Origin: Xenorhabdus poinarii G6
GTDB taxonomy: Bacteria > Pseudomonadota > Gammaproteobacteria > Enterobacterales > Enterobacteriaceae
Direction: 5' to 3'
NCBI RefSeq assembly: GCF_000968175.1
Contig: NZ_FO704551.1
Coordinates: 558,001-622,000, forward strand
DNA: 64,000 nucleotides
Below the pieces are notes generated by a model. It was not told the DNA's origin. It did no database searches and was given only the letters and a program-made list of their open reading frames with translations. The first letter of the stretch is position 1; every line of letters starts with the position of its first letter. Positions 34,534 to 46,500 of the stretch are shown here, in pieces. The translations under genes were made by a program, and so were the position numbers.

Positions 34534-34701
34534 TTATGCATAAGTTGATAGACGCGATAGGCGGTTTATATCGCTGGCTTGCTGAAAGGTTGCAAGCGAG
34601 GGGGATAGGGGGATCACCACTGGTTTTGGTTGAGCCTGAGTATTCATGGCCATGGCCGAAGTTATCTCCCCAAAAGCATCAACAAAGAATGCCATTTGCA
34701 T
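34534..34701 (-). CDS. Possible small protein (55 residues) upstream of the MATE exporter
   Basis: An uninterrupted 56-codon frame from the ATG complementary to 34699-34701 to a TAA. The product begins MQMAFFVDAFGEITSAM and ends FQQASDINRLSRLSTYA, with a proline-rich centre (QPKPVVIPLSPS). I recognise no family. The Shine-Dalgarno is weak. Arguments for it are its position just before and on the same strand as the exporter, and balanced amino-acid use in an otherwise AT-rich gap. It may be a leader peptide, an exported peptide precursor or a chance frame. Confidence 0.35.
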   Translation of the reverse strand: MQMAFFVDAFGEITSAMAMNTQAQPKPVVIPLSPSLATFQQASDINRLSRLSTYA

Positions 34702-34744
34702 CACTGTTCTAACCTAAAGTGAATTTATAAAACATTCTAGGACG

Positions 34745-35092
34745 CTATTTTACATAAGTGAGTAAACTGAGGAAGTTTCGTGCAAGTGAGCGGCATTTAA
34801 ACTCATTAGGCAGGTTGATCCCTTTCAAATCATCATATCCTAATTGGTTTAGTTTCAGCATTAATTGGTTATCATAGTTACTGAGATCCCACTTTTGACG
34901 TTGGGCAAAGTAGACAATTGCGCGTTGAATTTGAGTATTTTGGATTTTGTCATAGCCACAGTCATGTTTCAGATAGATATAGATTGCAGTCAGATCTGCC
35001 AAATCTTCCGCCTGACTTTCAGACAGCGCTTTTGCGGGGTGAGTAAAACCAAACAGAGCCAGAACGTATATGAATAAAGTAATTTTTCGCAT
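34745..35092 (-). CDS. yacC: YacC, small periplasmic protein
   Basis: A 115-residue protein, the same length as E. coli YacC. The signal peptide (MRKITLFIYVLALFGFTHPA, cleavage near KALSE) is followed by LSESQAEDLADLTAIYIYLK and QKWDLSNYDNQLMLKL, clearly colinear with YacC, and the end ARNFLSLLTYVK is conserved. Cysteines in HDCGYDK and FKCRS may form a disulfide. The function is poorly known; the PulS/OutS pilotin fold has been suggested for the family. In E. coli it lies between cueO and speE, not far from hpt. Confidence 0.9.
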   Translation of the reverse strand: MRKITLFIYVLALFGFTHPAKALSESQAEDLADLTAIYIYLKHDCGYDKIQNTQIQRAIVYFAQRQKWDLSNYDNQLMLKLNQLGYDDLKGINLPNEFKCRSLARNFLSLLTYVK

Positions 35093-35208
35093 AATGCTAT
35101 TATACTGGTTTTTTATCGTTTTACATAAATTAACATATTAATATCTTTATTTGCTAAACTTTATTTCCTGAAATTTAATGGAATAACCAATCACTTACTG
35201 AGCGTCGG

Positions 35209-35331
35209 CGAATAAGGCTAAAAAAGTGGCATTGGCTGGCAACAGTGTGTCAACGTCTGATCACCATGCATGTGATGCTCAGTAAGAACAAAACATGGGA
35301 TGAGGCGTACCAGCAGGCGGTTTTATCGTAG
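35209..35331 (+). pseudogene. Remnant of an IS110-type transposase C-terminus
   Basis: Plus-strand translation to a TAG at 35329-35331 gives ATVCQRLITMHVMLSKNKTW then DEAYQQAVLS; one frame over just before it reads AKKVALA. Together these resemble the KKVA(L/I)...RLI...ML...W ending of IS110-family transposases with a one-base shift in the middle. No terminal repeats or other transposase parts were found. Recognition is by eye and tentative. Confidence 0.35.
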
Positions 35332-35380
35332 ATAAAATAGCGAGAAAGTGGGCAAAACGTTTTCCCGCCATATGAACTCG

Positions 35381-36457
35381 TTAAGGATTTATACGGTGTT
35401 GTCGGGAAAAATCCGTCTCTGACTGAAGAAAATCTTTCTCTTTGTCTGCAATGCGTTTGGAATGACGGTGATATAATGCTCTGTAATCTTTTAAAACTTC
35501 ATCGATAACCCAATTCGTCCGTGCAGCAGATTCGCCTGTTGATGGGCAATGTCCCTTTCCCTGTAATTGATCCATCACTGTCTGAATCAATGGCATTTCT
35601 ATTGTCTTGGGATTCTCAAAGTCATATTGTTCAATATTTCCATTTTCATCATAATAAGAGATGGCAGAGTGACCAAATGTTGAAAAAACCACTTTCCCTT
35701 TATTACCGACTATTTCAACCCTATCTTCTCTGGTGCCTGAAACAAAATTCCAGATACCTACACCATGAATATTTTTTTCGAAAACAAATGAAATAGAGAC
35801 ACAATCTTCGGCAGGATAGGCATCTTCCTGAAAACCGGCATGCCCTTTGACCGAAATTATTTTGCCTAACAGAAAATCCAATATGTCAAGTGTATGGCAT
35901 GCTAAATCAACAAATAACCCGCCACCGGATATTTCCGGTTTGACTAACCAGGGCAGATTATCGTGATCTTTATAACATTCCTCCATTTCTCTATAAAATA
36001 AGCAGTTCACAATGCGGGGAGTGCCAATTGCACCAGAGTCTATCAACTCTTTTACCTTAATAAATCTTGATAATGCTCTTCGATAATAGGCGACGAAAAG
36101 TGGAACATTTTGAGATTTGCAAATGGATATCATCTCATTGCATTCCTCAAATGTTAATGCCATTGGCTTTTCTACATAAACTATTTTCTTTGCTTTAGCG
36201 GCTAATAAGGTATATTTTTTATGTGTAGCGGGCGGTGTGGCAATATATACAGCATCAACGTCTGGATCTTGAATCAGTTCATCTGCATCCGTATACCATT
36301 TTTTTACACCATGCCTTTGGGCAAAATCCTTAGCTAAATCAGGATTTCGTCTCATTACCGCGACTAATTCAGAATGCTCTAATTGATAAAAGGCTGGCCC
36401 ACTTTTTACTTCGGTGACATCACCACAACCTATGATTCCCCACCTAATTTTTTTCAT
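35381..36457 (-). CDS. Gfo/Idh/MocA-family NAD(P)-dependent oxidoreductase
   Basis: A 358-residue dehydrogenase with an N-terminal Rossmann fold (KIRWGIIGCGDVTEVKSGPA, about 3-22) and the family EKP motif, YVEKPMALT at about residues 94-102. The second domain has DLACHTLDILDFLLG with the catalytic-type histidine near 189. Members oxidise sugars, inositols or related polyols. It stands alone with no neighbouring sugar genes, so the substrate is unknown. It appears to be an insertion relative to the E. coli yacC-hpt region. Confidence 0.9.
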   Translation of the reverse strand: MKKIRWGIIGCGDVTEVKSGPAFYQLEHSELVAVMRRNPDLAKDFAQRHGVKKWYTDADELIQDPDVDAVYIATPPATHKKYTLLAAKAKKIVYVEKPMALTFEECNEMISICKSQNVPLFVAYYRRALSRFIKVKELIDSGAIGTPRIVNCLFYREMEECYKDHDNLPWLVKPEISGGGLFVDLACHTLDILDFLLGKIISVKGHAGFQEDAYPAEDCVSISFVFEKNIHGVGIWNFVSGTREDRVEIVGNKGKVVFSTFGHSAISYYDENGNIEQYDFENPKTIEMPLIQTVMDQLQGKGHCPSTGESAARTNWVIDEVLKDYRALYHRHSKRIADKEKDFLQSETDFSRQHRINP

Positions 36458-36840
36458 CTTCCTTTCCTAATATATCGCACTGACTTTTAATAAGATTTTG
36501 ATGTCATTGGTAGTCATCTCGCATATTGCCTAATAAGCTAACCACCATCATGACGATAATACAAGTGTCCGTATTTTTTCATCTCCTCTGACGAAGTACA
36601 TTGTCACTGCCTGTCACAAGCCCGCATGTTGAGTGGTCTGGAGCTCCTCATTGGCCACGAATCATCGCGTTAACCCTTCTTTTACTGTAGGCGATGAATT
36701 CTGATATGCTTTGCAAAATATTTTGTCCTCGTGTTGTTGTGTGTGCGTCTTTGTGTCGTGAATGGGATATCAATCGAGGTATCACTTTTCGTAAAAAGAC
36801 ACATGATTTTAATTTACTTTTCTTTTAAAAATATATAGTT
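36458..36840. other. Promoter interval between divergent oxidoreductase and hpt
   Basis: About 380 bp with no coding frame. It carries the hpt promoter; no strong Shine-Dalgarno precedes the hpt ATG, only AT-rich leader. Confidence 0.4.
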
Positions 36841-37386
36841 ATGAGTGAGCCGAAACATATTGTAGAAGTTATGATCTCCGAACAGGAGGTTAAGCAACGT
36901 ATTGCTGAACTGGGGCAACAGATTACAGAACACTATCGTCATAGTCATCGTGAATTGGTGTTGGTTGGCCTGTTGAGAGGATCATTTATCTTTATGGCGG
37001 ATCTATGTCGTGCGATTCAGGTTCCTCATGAGGTGGATTTTATGACCGCCTCCAGCTATGGCAATGAGATGAATTCTAGCCGTGATGTGAAAATCCTTAA
37101 GGATTTGGATGAAGATATTCGTGGCAAAGATGTGTTGATTGTTGAAGATATCATCGATTCAGGCAATACGCTGAACAAAATCCGCGAGATTTTGGGGCTG
37201 CGTGAACCTAATTCATTGGCGATTTGTACTTTGCTGAATAAACCTTCTCGTCGTGAAGTTGATGTTCCCGTTGAATGGATTGGTTATTCGATTGAAGATA
37301 AGTTTGTTGTCGGTTATGGCATTGATTATGCACAGCATTATCGTCATTTGCCTTATATTGGGCATGTGACTCTGCTGGAAGATTAA
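36841..37386 (+). CDS. hpt: Hypoxanthine phosphoribosyltransferase
   Basis: A 181-residue purine salvage enzyme converting hypoxanthine (and guanine less well) with PRPP to IMP/GMP. The PRPP loop [17 protein letters not shown] lies at about residues 98-114. [15 protein letters not shown] (about 41-55) and the C-terminal [18 protein letters not shown] are family signatures. It has about three more N-terminal residues than E. coli Hpt. Divergent from the oxidoreductase gene and convergent with can, as in E. coli. Confidence 0.97.
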   Translation: MSEPKHIVEVMISEQEVKQRIAELGQQITEHYRHSHRELVLVGLLRGSFIFMADLCRAIQVPHEVDFMTASSYGNEMNSSRDVKILKDLDEDIRGKDVLIVEDIIDSGNTLNKIREILGLREPNSLAICTLLNKPSRREVDVPVEWIGYSIEDKFVVGYGIDYAQHYRHLPYIGHVTLLED

Positions 37387-37433
37387 TTGCTGTGATAATG
37401 CGTTAAAACGGACGTTATCCATATAACATAACT

Positions 37434-37463
37434 AAAAGGCAGCAAAATGCTGCCTTTTGTGTT
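37434..37463. terminator. Bidirectional terminator between hpt and can
   Basis: AAAAGGCAGCA (37434-37444), loop AAA, TGCTGCCTTTT (37448-37458), then GTGTTTTT. A perfect 11-bp stem between convergent genes. Confidence 0.9.
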
Positions 37464-37487
37464 TTTACCGTGGGGTATTTTTGACCA

Positions 37488-38141
37488 TTATTTTGCCTGA
37501 GATAGCTTAGAAATGGCCTGACGATAATTAAGCTCCAGTTTTTCCCGACTGTCTGCGGTGATATCCAGATCATGCAACTCACCATCCTTCAAACCATAGA
37601 CCCAACCGTGGATCATCACTTTCTGCCCGCGTTTCCAGGCTGCTTGCATAATGGTTGAGTGGCCGAGGTTGTAAACCTGTTCAATCACATTCAATTCACA
37701 CAAGCGATTCAGCCTTTCGTGAGGCGACAATTCACCCAGCATAGCACTGTGCTTGTACCATAAATCACGGATATGGAGCAGCCAATTATTGATCAAACCT
37801 AATTCAGTCCCATCGACGGCCGCTTCAATACCTCCGCACCCGTAGTGCCCACAGACGATGATGTGTTCAACCTGCAAAACATCAACAGCATATTGTACAA
37901 CAGACAAACAGTTTAAATCGGTATGGATAACAAGGTTAGCGACATTTCGATGAACAAAAAGATCACCGGGAGCGGCGTCAATCAATTTTTCAGCAGGCAC
38001 ACGGCTATCGGAACAGCCTATCCACAAAAAATGTGGTTTTTGTGCCTTTGATAATTCTTTGAAAAAAAGTGGATTTTCTTCTGTTACGGATTCTGACCAC
38101 TGTTTGTTCCTGGCAAACAGCTCTTCAATTTTTTTCATCAT
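37488..38141 (-). CDS. can: Beta-class carbonic anhydrase Can
   Basis: A 217-residue zinc enzyme interconverting CO2 and bicarbonate in the cytoplasm, essential in air for E. coli. Zinc ligands are in IGCSDSR (Cys and Asp, about residues 42-48) and CGHYGCGG (His and Cys, about 98-105). [10 protein letters not shown] and NNWLLHIRD are also family signatures. Two adjacent ATGs could start it. Located between hpt and yadG as in E. coli. Confidence 0.97.
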   Translation of the reverse strand: MMKKIEELFARNKQWSESVTEENPLFFKELSKAQKPHFLWIGCSDSRVPAEKLIDAAPGDLFVHRNVANLVIHTDLNCLSVVQYAVDVLQVEHIIVCGHYGCGGIEAAVDGTELGLINNWLLHIRDLWYKHSAMLGELSPHERLNRLCELNVIEQVYNLGHSTIMQAAWKRGQKVMIHGWVYGLKDGELHDLDITADSREKLELNYRQAISKLSQAK

Positions 38142-38322
38142 AACTAATAGCCTGGCAACATTTTTGAGATAGAATCATATACAACATCAATTGAGAATTT
38201 AATATTTAATTGAAGAATGTTTTTTATTTGTTCCCTATCATTGCTAAGAAATAAGGGAAAAATAATGGCATAATTTCCATCTGGCACTGATAACTAGTAA
38301 ATAATAAAGGTATTTTTCTCTT

Positions 38323-39246
38323 ATGTCTTACGCACTGGAATTAACGCAGCTCACGAAAATCTATGAGGGTGGAGTGAAAGCACTGCGGGGAATTGATTTG
38401 CGTGTAGAAGCCGGTGATTTCTACGCTCTTTTAGGGCCAAATGGCGCAGGAAAATCCACCACGATAGGCATTGTCAGTTCTTTAGTGAATAAAAGTAGCG
38501 GTAAGGTTAAGGTCTTTGGCTACGATATTGATACCGATCTCGTCAACGCCAAACGGCAGCTTGGTCTTGTTCCTCAGGAATTTAATTTCAATCCATTCGA
38601 GACAGTGATTCAGATTGTCTTGAATCAAGCCGGGTATTATGGTGTCCCGCGCAATGTCGCTCAGGACAGAGCTGAAACTTATCTTACCCAATTGGATCTA
38701 TGGGAAAAGCGCAACGAACGCGCCATTCGTTTGTCTGGTGGTATGAAACGGCGTTTGATGATTGCCCGTGCTTTAATGCACCAGCCTAAGTTGCTGATCC
38801 TTGATGAACCTACCGCAGGGGTAGACATTGAGTTACGTCGATCGATGTGGGAATTTTTGCGGGAATTGAATGTGCAGGGAACGACGATCATCCTGACGAC
38901 TCATTATCTTGAAGAAGCTGAAATGCTGTGCCGTAACATTGGCATTATTCAGCACGGTGAGCTGGTGGAAAACACAACGATGAAAGATTTGCTCAGTCAG
39001 CTTGAAAATGAAACCTTTTTGTTCGATTTAACCCCGAAAGGGACAGCACCGATTGTTGAGGGGTATGATTATCGACTGCTTGATGCCACAACGCTGGAAG
39101 TGGATGTCAAACGCGGGCAAGGTTTGAATGAGATTTTCGCCCAATTAACGACACAGGGGATACAAATTAGCAGTATGCGTAACAAAGCGAATCGTCTGGA
39201 AGAGTTATTTGTCGGATTGACCCGTCATCATCAAGGAGAGAGATAA
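38323..39246 (+). CDS. yadG: ABC transporter ATP-binding protein YadG
   Basis: A 307-residue ABC-2 type ATPase. Walker A GPNGAGKSTT lies at about residues 39-48, signature LSGGMKRRL at about 138-146, Walker B LLILDEPTAGVD at about 157-168, and the switch histidine TTHYLEEAE near 195. It is translationally coupled to the permease yadH (the last base of its stop is the first base of the yadH ATG region). The transported substrate of YadGH is unknown. Confidence 0.95.
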   Translation: MSYALELTQLTKIYEGGVKALRGIDLRVEAGDFYALLGPNGAGKSTTIGIVSSLVNKSSGKVKVFGYDIDTDLVNAKRQLGLVPQEFNFNPFETVIQIVLNQAGYYGVPRNVAQDRAETYLTQLDLWEKRNERAIRLSGGMKRRLMIARALMHQPKLLILDEPTAGVDIELRRSMWEFLRELNVQGTTIILTTHYLEEAEMLCRNIGIIQHGELVENTTMKDLLSQLENETFLFDLTPKGTAPIVEGYDYRLLDATTLEVDVKRGQGLNEIFAQLTTQGIQISSMRNKANRLEELFVGLTRHHQGER

Positions 39247-40016
39247 TGATCCAACTGTATTGGGTGGCCTTGAAAACCCTTTGGATGAAAGAAATTACCC
39301 GTTTTGGTCGAATTTGGGTACAAACTTTGCTGCCGCCTGTGATCACGATGTCCCTTTATTTCATTATTTTTGGCAACCTGGTGGGTTCCCGCATTGGTGA
39401 GATGGGGGGATTCGATTATATGCAGTTTATTGTGCCAGGATTGATCATGATGTCTGTGATTACCAACTCCTACGCTAACGTTTCTTCGTCTTTCTTTGGG
39501 GCGAAGTTTCAGCGTAGTATTGAAGAAGTGCTGGTCGCTCCGGTGCCAACCCATATCATCATTGCCGGATTTGTCGGGGGAGGGGTGGCTCGTGGCGTGT
39601 GCGTTGGTATTCTGGTGACATTGGTTTCCCGATTGTTTGTACCGTTACACATACACTCATGGGGAATGGTCGTCATCACGTTGCTGGCAACGTCTATTCT
39701 ATTTTCGTTGGCAGGGCTGTTGAATGCCATTTTTGCGAAAACCTTCGACGATATCAGTATTATCCCCACCTTTGTTCTGACCCCATTGACGTATTTGGGC
39801 GGGGTATTCTATTCCCTCACGTTGTTACCGGCTTTTTGGCAGGCGGTGTCAAAGCTTAACCCTATCGTTTATATGGTCAGTGGCTTCCGTTATGGTTTTC
39901 TCGGTATTACGGAGGTTTCTTTGGCGATGACCTTAGGGATGTTGGGACTGTTTATTCTTGGCTTCTATTTACTGGCCTGGTATTTCATTGAATCTGGGCG
40001 AGGATTAAGGAATTAA
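39246..40016 (+). CDS. yadH: ABC-2 type transporter permease YadH
   Basis: A 256-residue inner-membrane protein with six hydrophobic helices, the partner of YadG. The ABC-2 permease signature lies near residues 150-215 (AKTFDDISIIPTFVLTPLTY, then LGGVFYSLTLLP). The first residues MIQLYWVALKTLWMKEITRF match the E. coli homologue in character. It marks the left edge of the accessory block that extends to panC. Confidence 0.95.
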   Translation: MIQLYWVALKTLWMKEITRFGRIWVQTLLPPVITMSLYFIIFGNLVGSRIGEMGGFDYMQFIVPGLIMMSVITNSYANVSSSFFGAKFQRSIEEVLVAPVPTHIIIAGFVGGGVARGVCVGILVTLVSRLFVPLHIHSWGMVVITLLATSILFSLAGLLNAIFAKTFDDISIIPTFVLTPLTYLGGVFYSLTLLPAFWQAVSKLNPIVYMVSGFRYGFLGITEVSLAMTLGMLGLFILGFYLLAWYFIESGRGLRN

Positions 40017-40503
40017 TCGCTAAACTCAACTACTCCGCCGCGGATATTGGCGGAGTGGGGAACATGTCGAATCTATCATAATAAACTGATTGGGTATTGA
40101 TTATTTATCGGAAAAAATCTTTTTTATTAGATAAAATATTGATATTGATCTTTTTAAAATAAAAGATATCTACAGTAAATTCAAAAAAATTTAGCGTTAT
40201 ATTATGCGAGCATGCTTGTGTTTTATATTCCTCCCCTTTTAAAGGGTGATAAATTAATTTTCAAATTCGACGAATAGCATTAAAATAGCATAATGACTTG
40301 CTTCGCCTATTCTTTTTTAAAGCTGCCAGTTTTACTGAATTAATCGGATAATAAAGTGCTGAAATAAAATAGAGTCGTTATTTTATGCATCGATTTTTGT
40401 TACACCTTACAGGGAAAATGTCATGAATGATATCTTCATTGACGTTGTATTAAGGGGAATTAAATTCATAAAATATCACTTTAAATTTAGAATATGAGTT
40501 GCC
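40017..40503. other. AT-rich interval upstream of the NRPS gene
   Basis: About 490 bp without a gene. An 8-bp stem ACTCCGCC/GGCGGAGT (40032-40039/40049-40056) just after yadH probably ends that operon, although no T-run follows. The rest is strongly AT-rich and should hold the pxaA promoter. The pxaA ATG has only a poor Shine-Dalgarno. Confidence 0.5.
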
Positions 40504-43500
40504 ATGAACACATTACCCATTATTCCCCTGACTCAGTATCAAAAAGAGATCTATTATGAAACTCAACGTCATCCAGAAAGTGGTCAGTTCACGATCGCTC
40601 TCGCGAGGATATTACAAGGCAATATTAACAGCGAAAAACTGCTTAATTCAATTAATGATGTGATGAATCATGATGTTACATGCCAATTGTGCATTGTTGA
40701 ACAAGCCGGTGTAGTGAGTCAACAGCGACAAAATAGCTCGCTAAACCGAGCAGAAGTTATTGATGCCGAAGGTGAACAGGTTGCTATTATTTTCAGTGAA
40801 TGGTCAAAACGAATTTTTAAGCTGGATGACAAATCGCTCCTTGATATTGCTCTGATACGAAATTTACAAAATGGCTACACGGCTATTTTTCTTCGTGCTC
40901 ACCATATTATTTGTGATGGTTGGGGAATCAATCAATTGGTGGAAAAAATTCTCCAATATTATCAGGGTGCTGAAATTAATCAGGCACGATGGCATGATCA
41001 TTATCAGCAATATCTTTCAGCGGTTATTGAACAGGAAGAAAGGCTGGCACAACCAGAAATAGAGCAACAAATAGCGGAATTAGCGGCATTAACACAACGT
41101 AGTGAACCGGTTTTATTTAATCGCAAAAAGAAAAACCCCCTTTCGCGCTTTATGCGTCACCGATATATCTTGGCTAAGAGTAAAGTTGAGCAAGCGCTAT
41201 CACAAAAAATCACGCCTTACCAAGTTGTTATGTCAGCGGTCGCCATTTTATTGTCACGGATACATAATAATACCCGCTTAACCATCGGCGTTCCTCTGCT
41301 CAATCGTCGGGCTAATCAACGCAATATGGCGGGTCAATGGGCGAATACTTTACCACTTGCTCTGAGGGTCAGCGCGAACGATACCCTTATCGACTTAGCG
41401 GCGCGGATTAAAACAGAAACTAACAAACTAAAAACGTTTGAACATATTCCACTCGGCCGTTTGCTTAAGTCTCTGGGAACGATAAATCGTCAATGGTTTG
41501 ATGTCACGGTATCTTATAATTACTTCCCTGTCAGCGATATTTCTGCTTATCCCCCGAAACATATCGATATTTATGGGGCTGCTCACGAAGATGATGCCAT
41601 TGCGATACATATGGGCACGTATGGGAATCATAATGATGTCTGTATTGATATCACGGGTGCGGTAGATATTTTCGATGAACATTATCCCTTTGAAAAGTTT
41701 ACTGCCGCTTTAGAACGTATTATCGAACAATTTATTGCATCACCAACACAAACTGTCTCAGATGTGAATCTCTCTTCGGCAGAAGAAATGGCACAGCTGG
41801 CGCTTTTTGAGCAAGGCCCCGTGACAGAATTCTCGAAACAAGAGACGGTCTCTACGTTATTTGATGCTCAGGTTGCATTACACGAAAAAGCCGTGGCTAT
41901 CGTTGGCACGGGTGAGCAACCCGCTCTGACTTATCTTCAGTTTCAGCGCCGTATAGACAATATGGTGGCGGTCTTATTGAAAGAGGGCGTGCGCAAAGGC
42001 GATATGATCGCTATCTTAATGGATCGTAGCCCGGAGATGCTGACCGCTATTTTTGCTGTATTAAAAGCTGGGGCAGCTTATTTACCCATCGATCCCAATT
42101 ATCCACAGGTGCGGATTGATGACATGCTAAATGACAGTGGGGTCGGGGTCATTATCGCCGATAAAGCGGCGCCATTTTTAACCGCCAGATCTTATACGGT
42201 CATTGACGGCCATCACCTTTCCGCTCAGGAAGAACATGTAAAACAGCCCAATTTATCTACCGCCGATTCCCTGGCCTATATGATTTATACATCAGGCTCC
42301 ACCGGGAAGCCCAAAGGGGTGATGATTGATCATGATGCGGTGGTTAATCGGATTGAGTGGATGCAGGAACGTTACCCACTGGATAATACCGATGTGATAC
42401 TGCAAAAGACCCCGATTTCATTTGATGTTTCTGTCTGGGAGTTATTCTGGTGGTCGATATCCGGCGCCGCTGTCCATGTGTTACCTCCTGGTGCTCACAA
42501 AGATCCATTAGAGATAATCAATGCTATTTGTGTGCATCACGTGACGACCTTGCACTTTGTTCCCTCGATGCTCCAGCCTTTCTTAGACATTTTGGCCAAT
42601 AAACCTGAATTAGTGGGGACATTAATCAGCCTGCGCCGTGTGTTCACGAGTGGTGAAGCCCTTTCCCCCGCCAGGGTTAATCAGTTCCGTCAAATCTTTT
42701 CTATCTTTGGATTAAATGCCCCTGCGCTGATCAACTTGTATGGTCCGACAGAGGCTACCGTCGATGTTTCATATTTCGAGTTTTTTCCTGAACACCCTGA
42801 TCGTATCAACCAAGTCCCCATTGGTTTTCCAATCAACAATATTGCATTGAGGGTGGTGTCTCAACATGGTACTCGGCAATCAATTGGTATGGTGGGAGAG
42901 CTGCAAATCAGTGGCATTGGATTGGCGCGTGGTTATCACAATAGGCCAGAATTAACGGACGAGAAATTTATCTGGGATAAGGCGCAGCGCTGGTATCGTA
43001 CCGGCGATTTAGCCCGGTGGTTATCGGATGGCAGCGTCGAATACTGGGGAAGAATCGATAATCAGGTGAAGATCAGAGGAAACCGCATTGAATTAGGGGA
43101 AGTGCAAAACGCACTCGAGCGTATTCCTGGCATCACCCAAGCGGCAGTCTTACCCCAACAGAACAATCATGATGAAACTTCCCTTTGTGCTTACTATGTG
43201 ACGCATCATCCGAGTTTCACGGCTGAAAAATTACGTAAAACGTTACTGGCATGCTTGCCTGATTTCATGGTTCCTCAGGCATTTGTTCAGATTCCGGCTA
43301 TGCCTCTGACGCCAAACGGTAAAGTCGATCGTGAGGCTCTGCGTGCCTTGGTGAACACTGCGGTTTTGGGTCAACAGGATGATGCTAAGACTGACACGGA
43401 ATATAAACTGGCAGACATTTGGAAACGCGTATTAAAGATCGAACAACTCAGTGTTCAGGATAATTTTTACACACTGGGGGGCGATTCTATCTTAATGTTA

Positions 43501-46500
43501 AAAGTGCGTTCTGAAGCCGAAAAGGCAGGCATAAATGTGACTCTTTCTGAATTATCACAACATTTGACCCTGGTTGAATTAGGCCGACACATTGACACGG
43601 GGCATCAGGCGCCAAGCGCCGTTGCATTACCCCCTTTTGCCCTGATCAAAGAAAAAGAGCGTGGGAAACTGACGCAATATGCTGATGCCTTTCCGGCGAC
43701 TCAGCTCCAGCTTGGCCTGATATATCATAGTCAGCAGCGTAAAGACTCAGCCACTTATAAAGATGTTTTCCGCTATACCCTGAAAGGTGAGTGGAAACCT
43801 GACATTTTTTGTCAAAGTGTGGCCGCCACGATTCAACGTCATCCTGTTCTTCGTTCACACTTTAACCTGGCTGATTTCAGCGAGCCGGTGCAAATTATTC
43901 ATCACCGTATCAATATTGAGGAAGCTCTTGAGATTAATGATCTCAGCTTATTACCATGGATTGAGTCTGAACCGCTGATTAAAGAGTACATGGAAAAAAG
44001 GCGTTGTCAGGACTACCATTTTGATCGTGCGCCGTTGTATCACCTCTGCTTGTTCAAAACCGCAGACACCATAGAGATGGTCTTTAGCTTCCATCATGCC
44101 ATTCTTGATGGTGGTAGTGTGGCAAATTTGGTGCATGAACTTTTCTCTCGTTACCTGAATGATGGTCGGTATGTGGCTGAAACGGATGTGCTGCCATCCC
44201 CGGCACGCTATATACAAGAGGAACTTCACGCATTGCAAGACCAGGCACACAAAGAGTTCTGGCAAGCGATGTTTAGAGGGCTTCCCCGGACGCAATTTCC
44301 TAGCTACCGATTGTACGAAAGTCTCCCCAACAAGCGGATTTTCACCAAAAAGGTCATCGTTCCAGAAGACATTGACCAAAAATTGCGGATGCTGGTACAG
44401 CAGGAAAACGTGTCCATTAAATCGGTTTTCTTTGCTGCGCATTGTTTAACTATTGCTAGTGTGACCGCTCAGGATGAAATTGCGACGGGATTGGTCACGC
44501 ATGGCCGACCTGATGTACAGCATTCAGAGCAGGCACTGGGTTTGTTTCTTAATACGCTCCCTGTTCGTTTCGCGGTCACTGACAAAACATGGAAAGCGTG
44601 TATTCATTCGGTCTTCAAGGCGGAACAGCGTCATGCGCCATACCGTCAATACCCGCTTCATGCTATCCAACAGGCGGTAGGTGAAGGGGCGAAAATCAGT
44701 TCTGCCTTCAATTACGTACACTTCCACGTATTATCCGATGTCTTTGCGGGTTCTGATTTGTCGCTTATTGCCTTTGAACCGTGGGAAGAAACTAACTTTG
44801 AAGTCTTGTTCAATGTCATGACTGACTTCATCACGGGTCAAAACCACCTACGGTGTGATTTCGATGGTGGTGTTTTTTCACAAGTGCAGGCTGAGACGTA
44901 TCTGGACACCTACATGACCATTTTAAGCCGCATGGTCAATTGTGGTGATCAACGGGCAACCCTGAGCCGGCCGCTGGCACCAAGAAGCCGGGAAACATCT
45001 CCACAGAAATTCATCTCAACGATCACGATGATAGCGAAAAAGGTACAGGAACACCCTGAGGCAATCGCGCTGCGTTATCATGATCGACGGTGGCGTTATG
45101 AAAAATTATGGCTGGCGTCCGGGAAAATTGCGTCCACACTGATTTCTGAGGGTGTTGTTCAAAATACCCCCGTTGCGATTGCGCTTGAACGTTCTCCGAC
45201 CTTAATTGCATTAATGCTTGGTGTGATGAGAGCCGGAGGCGTATGTCTGCCATTAGATCTGAGTTACCCGGCTTCACGTATCGCCGCGATGATAGAACAA
45301 GCTCAGCCAATACGGGTTATTGTGGATGATAAATCCGCGTCATTACTCAACATCGCTACTGTTCCGACAATCAGCGTGGACACGTTGCTCAACGGCAACC
45401 CGCATGTACCAACGATAGACATCGCCCCTGAGCAGTTGGCCTATTTACTCTTTACATCAGGATCAACGGGTCAACCGAAAGGCGTGGCAATGCCACATCG
45501 TAGTTTGTCGAATTTGGTGACCTGGCAAAATGAGACTCAGACGGGAAAAAATATTCGTTCTACCTTGCAGTATGCCCCTCTGAGTTTTGACGTTTCCTTT
45601 CAGGAAATTTTTTCTACCCTGACTGCGGGGGGAGAATTACATCTTATTCGTGAAGACGAACGCCGTGATCCTTTGCAACTCCTGCGTATTATCGATACTT
45701 ACCAGACGGAAAGGATCTACTTGCCTTATGTGGCACTTCAGCAATTAGCAGAAACCGCCGTAACACTGGGTATCTATCCCAAAAAGCTAAACGTGGTCAT
45801 TTCATCCGGTGAACAACTCCGGATCACGGAGGATATTCGTCTCTTTATGGGGAAAATCCATCACGGCATCCTTGAGAATCAGTATGGCCCCACAGAAACG
45901 CATGTTATTTCTGCCTTTACGATGAAAGGTGATCCGATGTCTTTCCCGGCGTTACCGCCAATGGGTAAAAGCATTAACAACGCAGATATCGTACTCCTTA
46001 ACCGTCAGTTAGAAGAGGTTGTTTCTGGCGAGCCAGGTGAAATTTATGCTCGGGGGTTACCTGTTGCTCTTGGTTATTATCGTCAGCCAAAATTAACGGC
46101 AGAACATTTTATTATCCCCAAAGAGGGTGATGAGCCACTGTATCGTACTGGGGATTTAGGGGTAAAACTTAACGATGGAAATATACTCTGCTTAGGTCGC
46201 AGGGATACACAAGTCAAAGTCCGTGGTTACCGTGTAGAACTGGCGGAAATAGAATTGGCCATCTTGAGTACCCCCGGTGCCGCCGACGTACTCAAAAACG
46301 TGGCTGTTGTTGTTCAACAGCAGGGTGACAGTGAGGGGGTTCTGGTTGCATTTCTGATCGGGGAAAAGAACGACGCATTTACACTGCGGGTACAACAACA
46401 TGTGTCCGAAATGCTGCCTCAATATATGCACCCGACGCAAATAGCGTGGCTGGCAGCCTTGCCTAAAACCCCAAGCGGGAAACGCGATGATGCTGCGTTA

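Noticed and set aside
43951..44442. 163-codon leftward frame inside the NRPS gene
   Set aside because: Antisense to an intact condensation domain with clear motifs; one of several shadows in this long gene.
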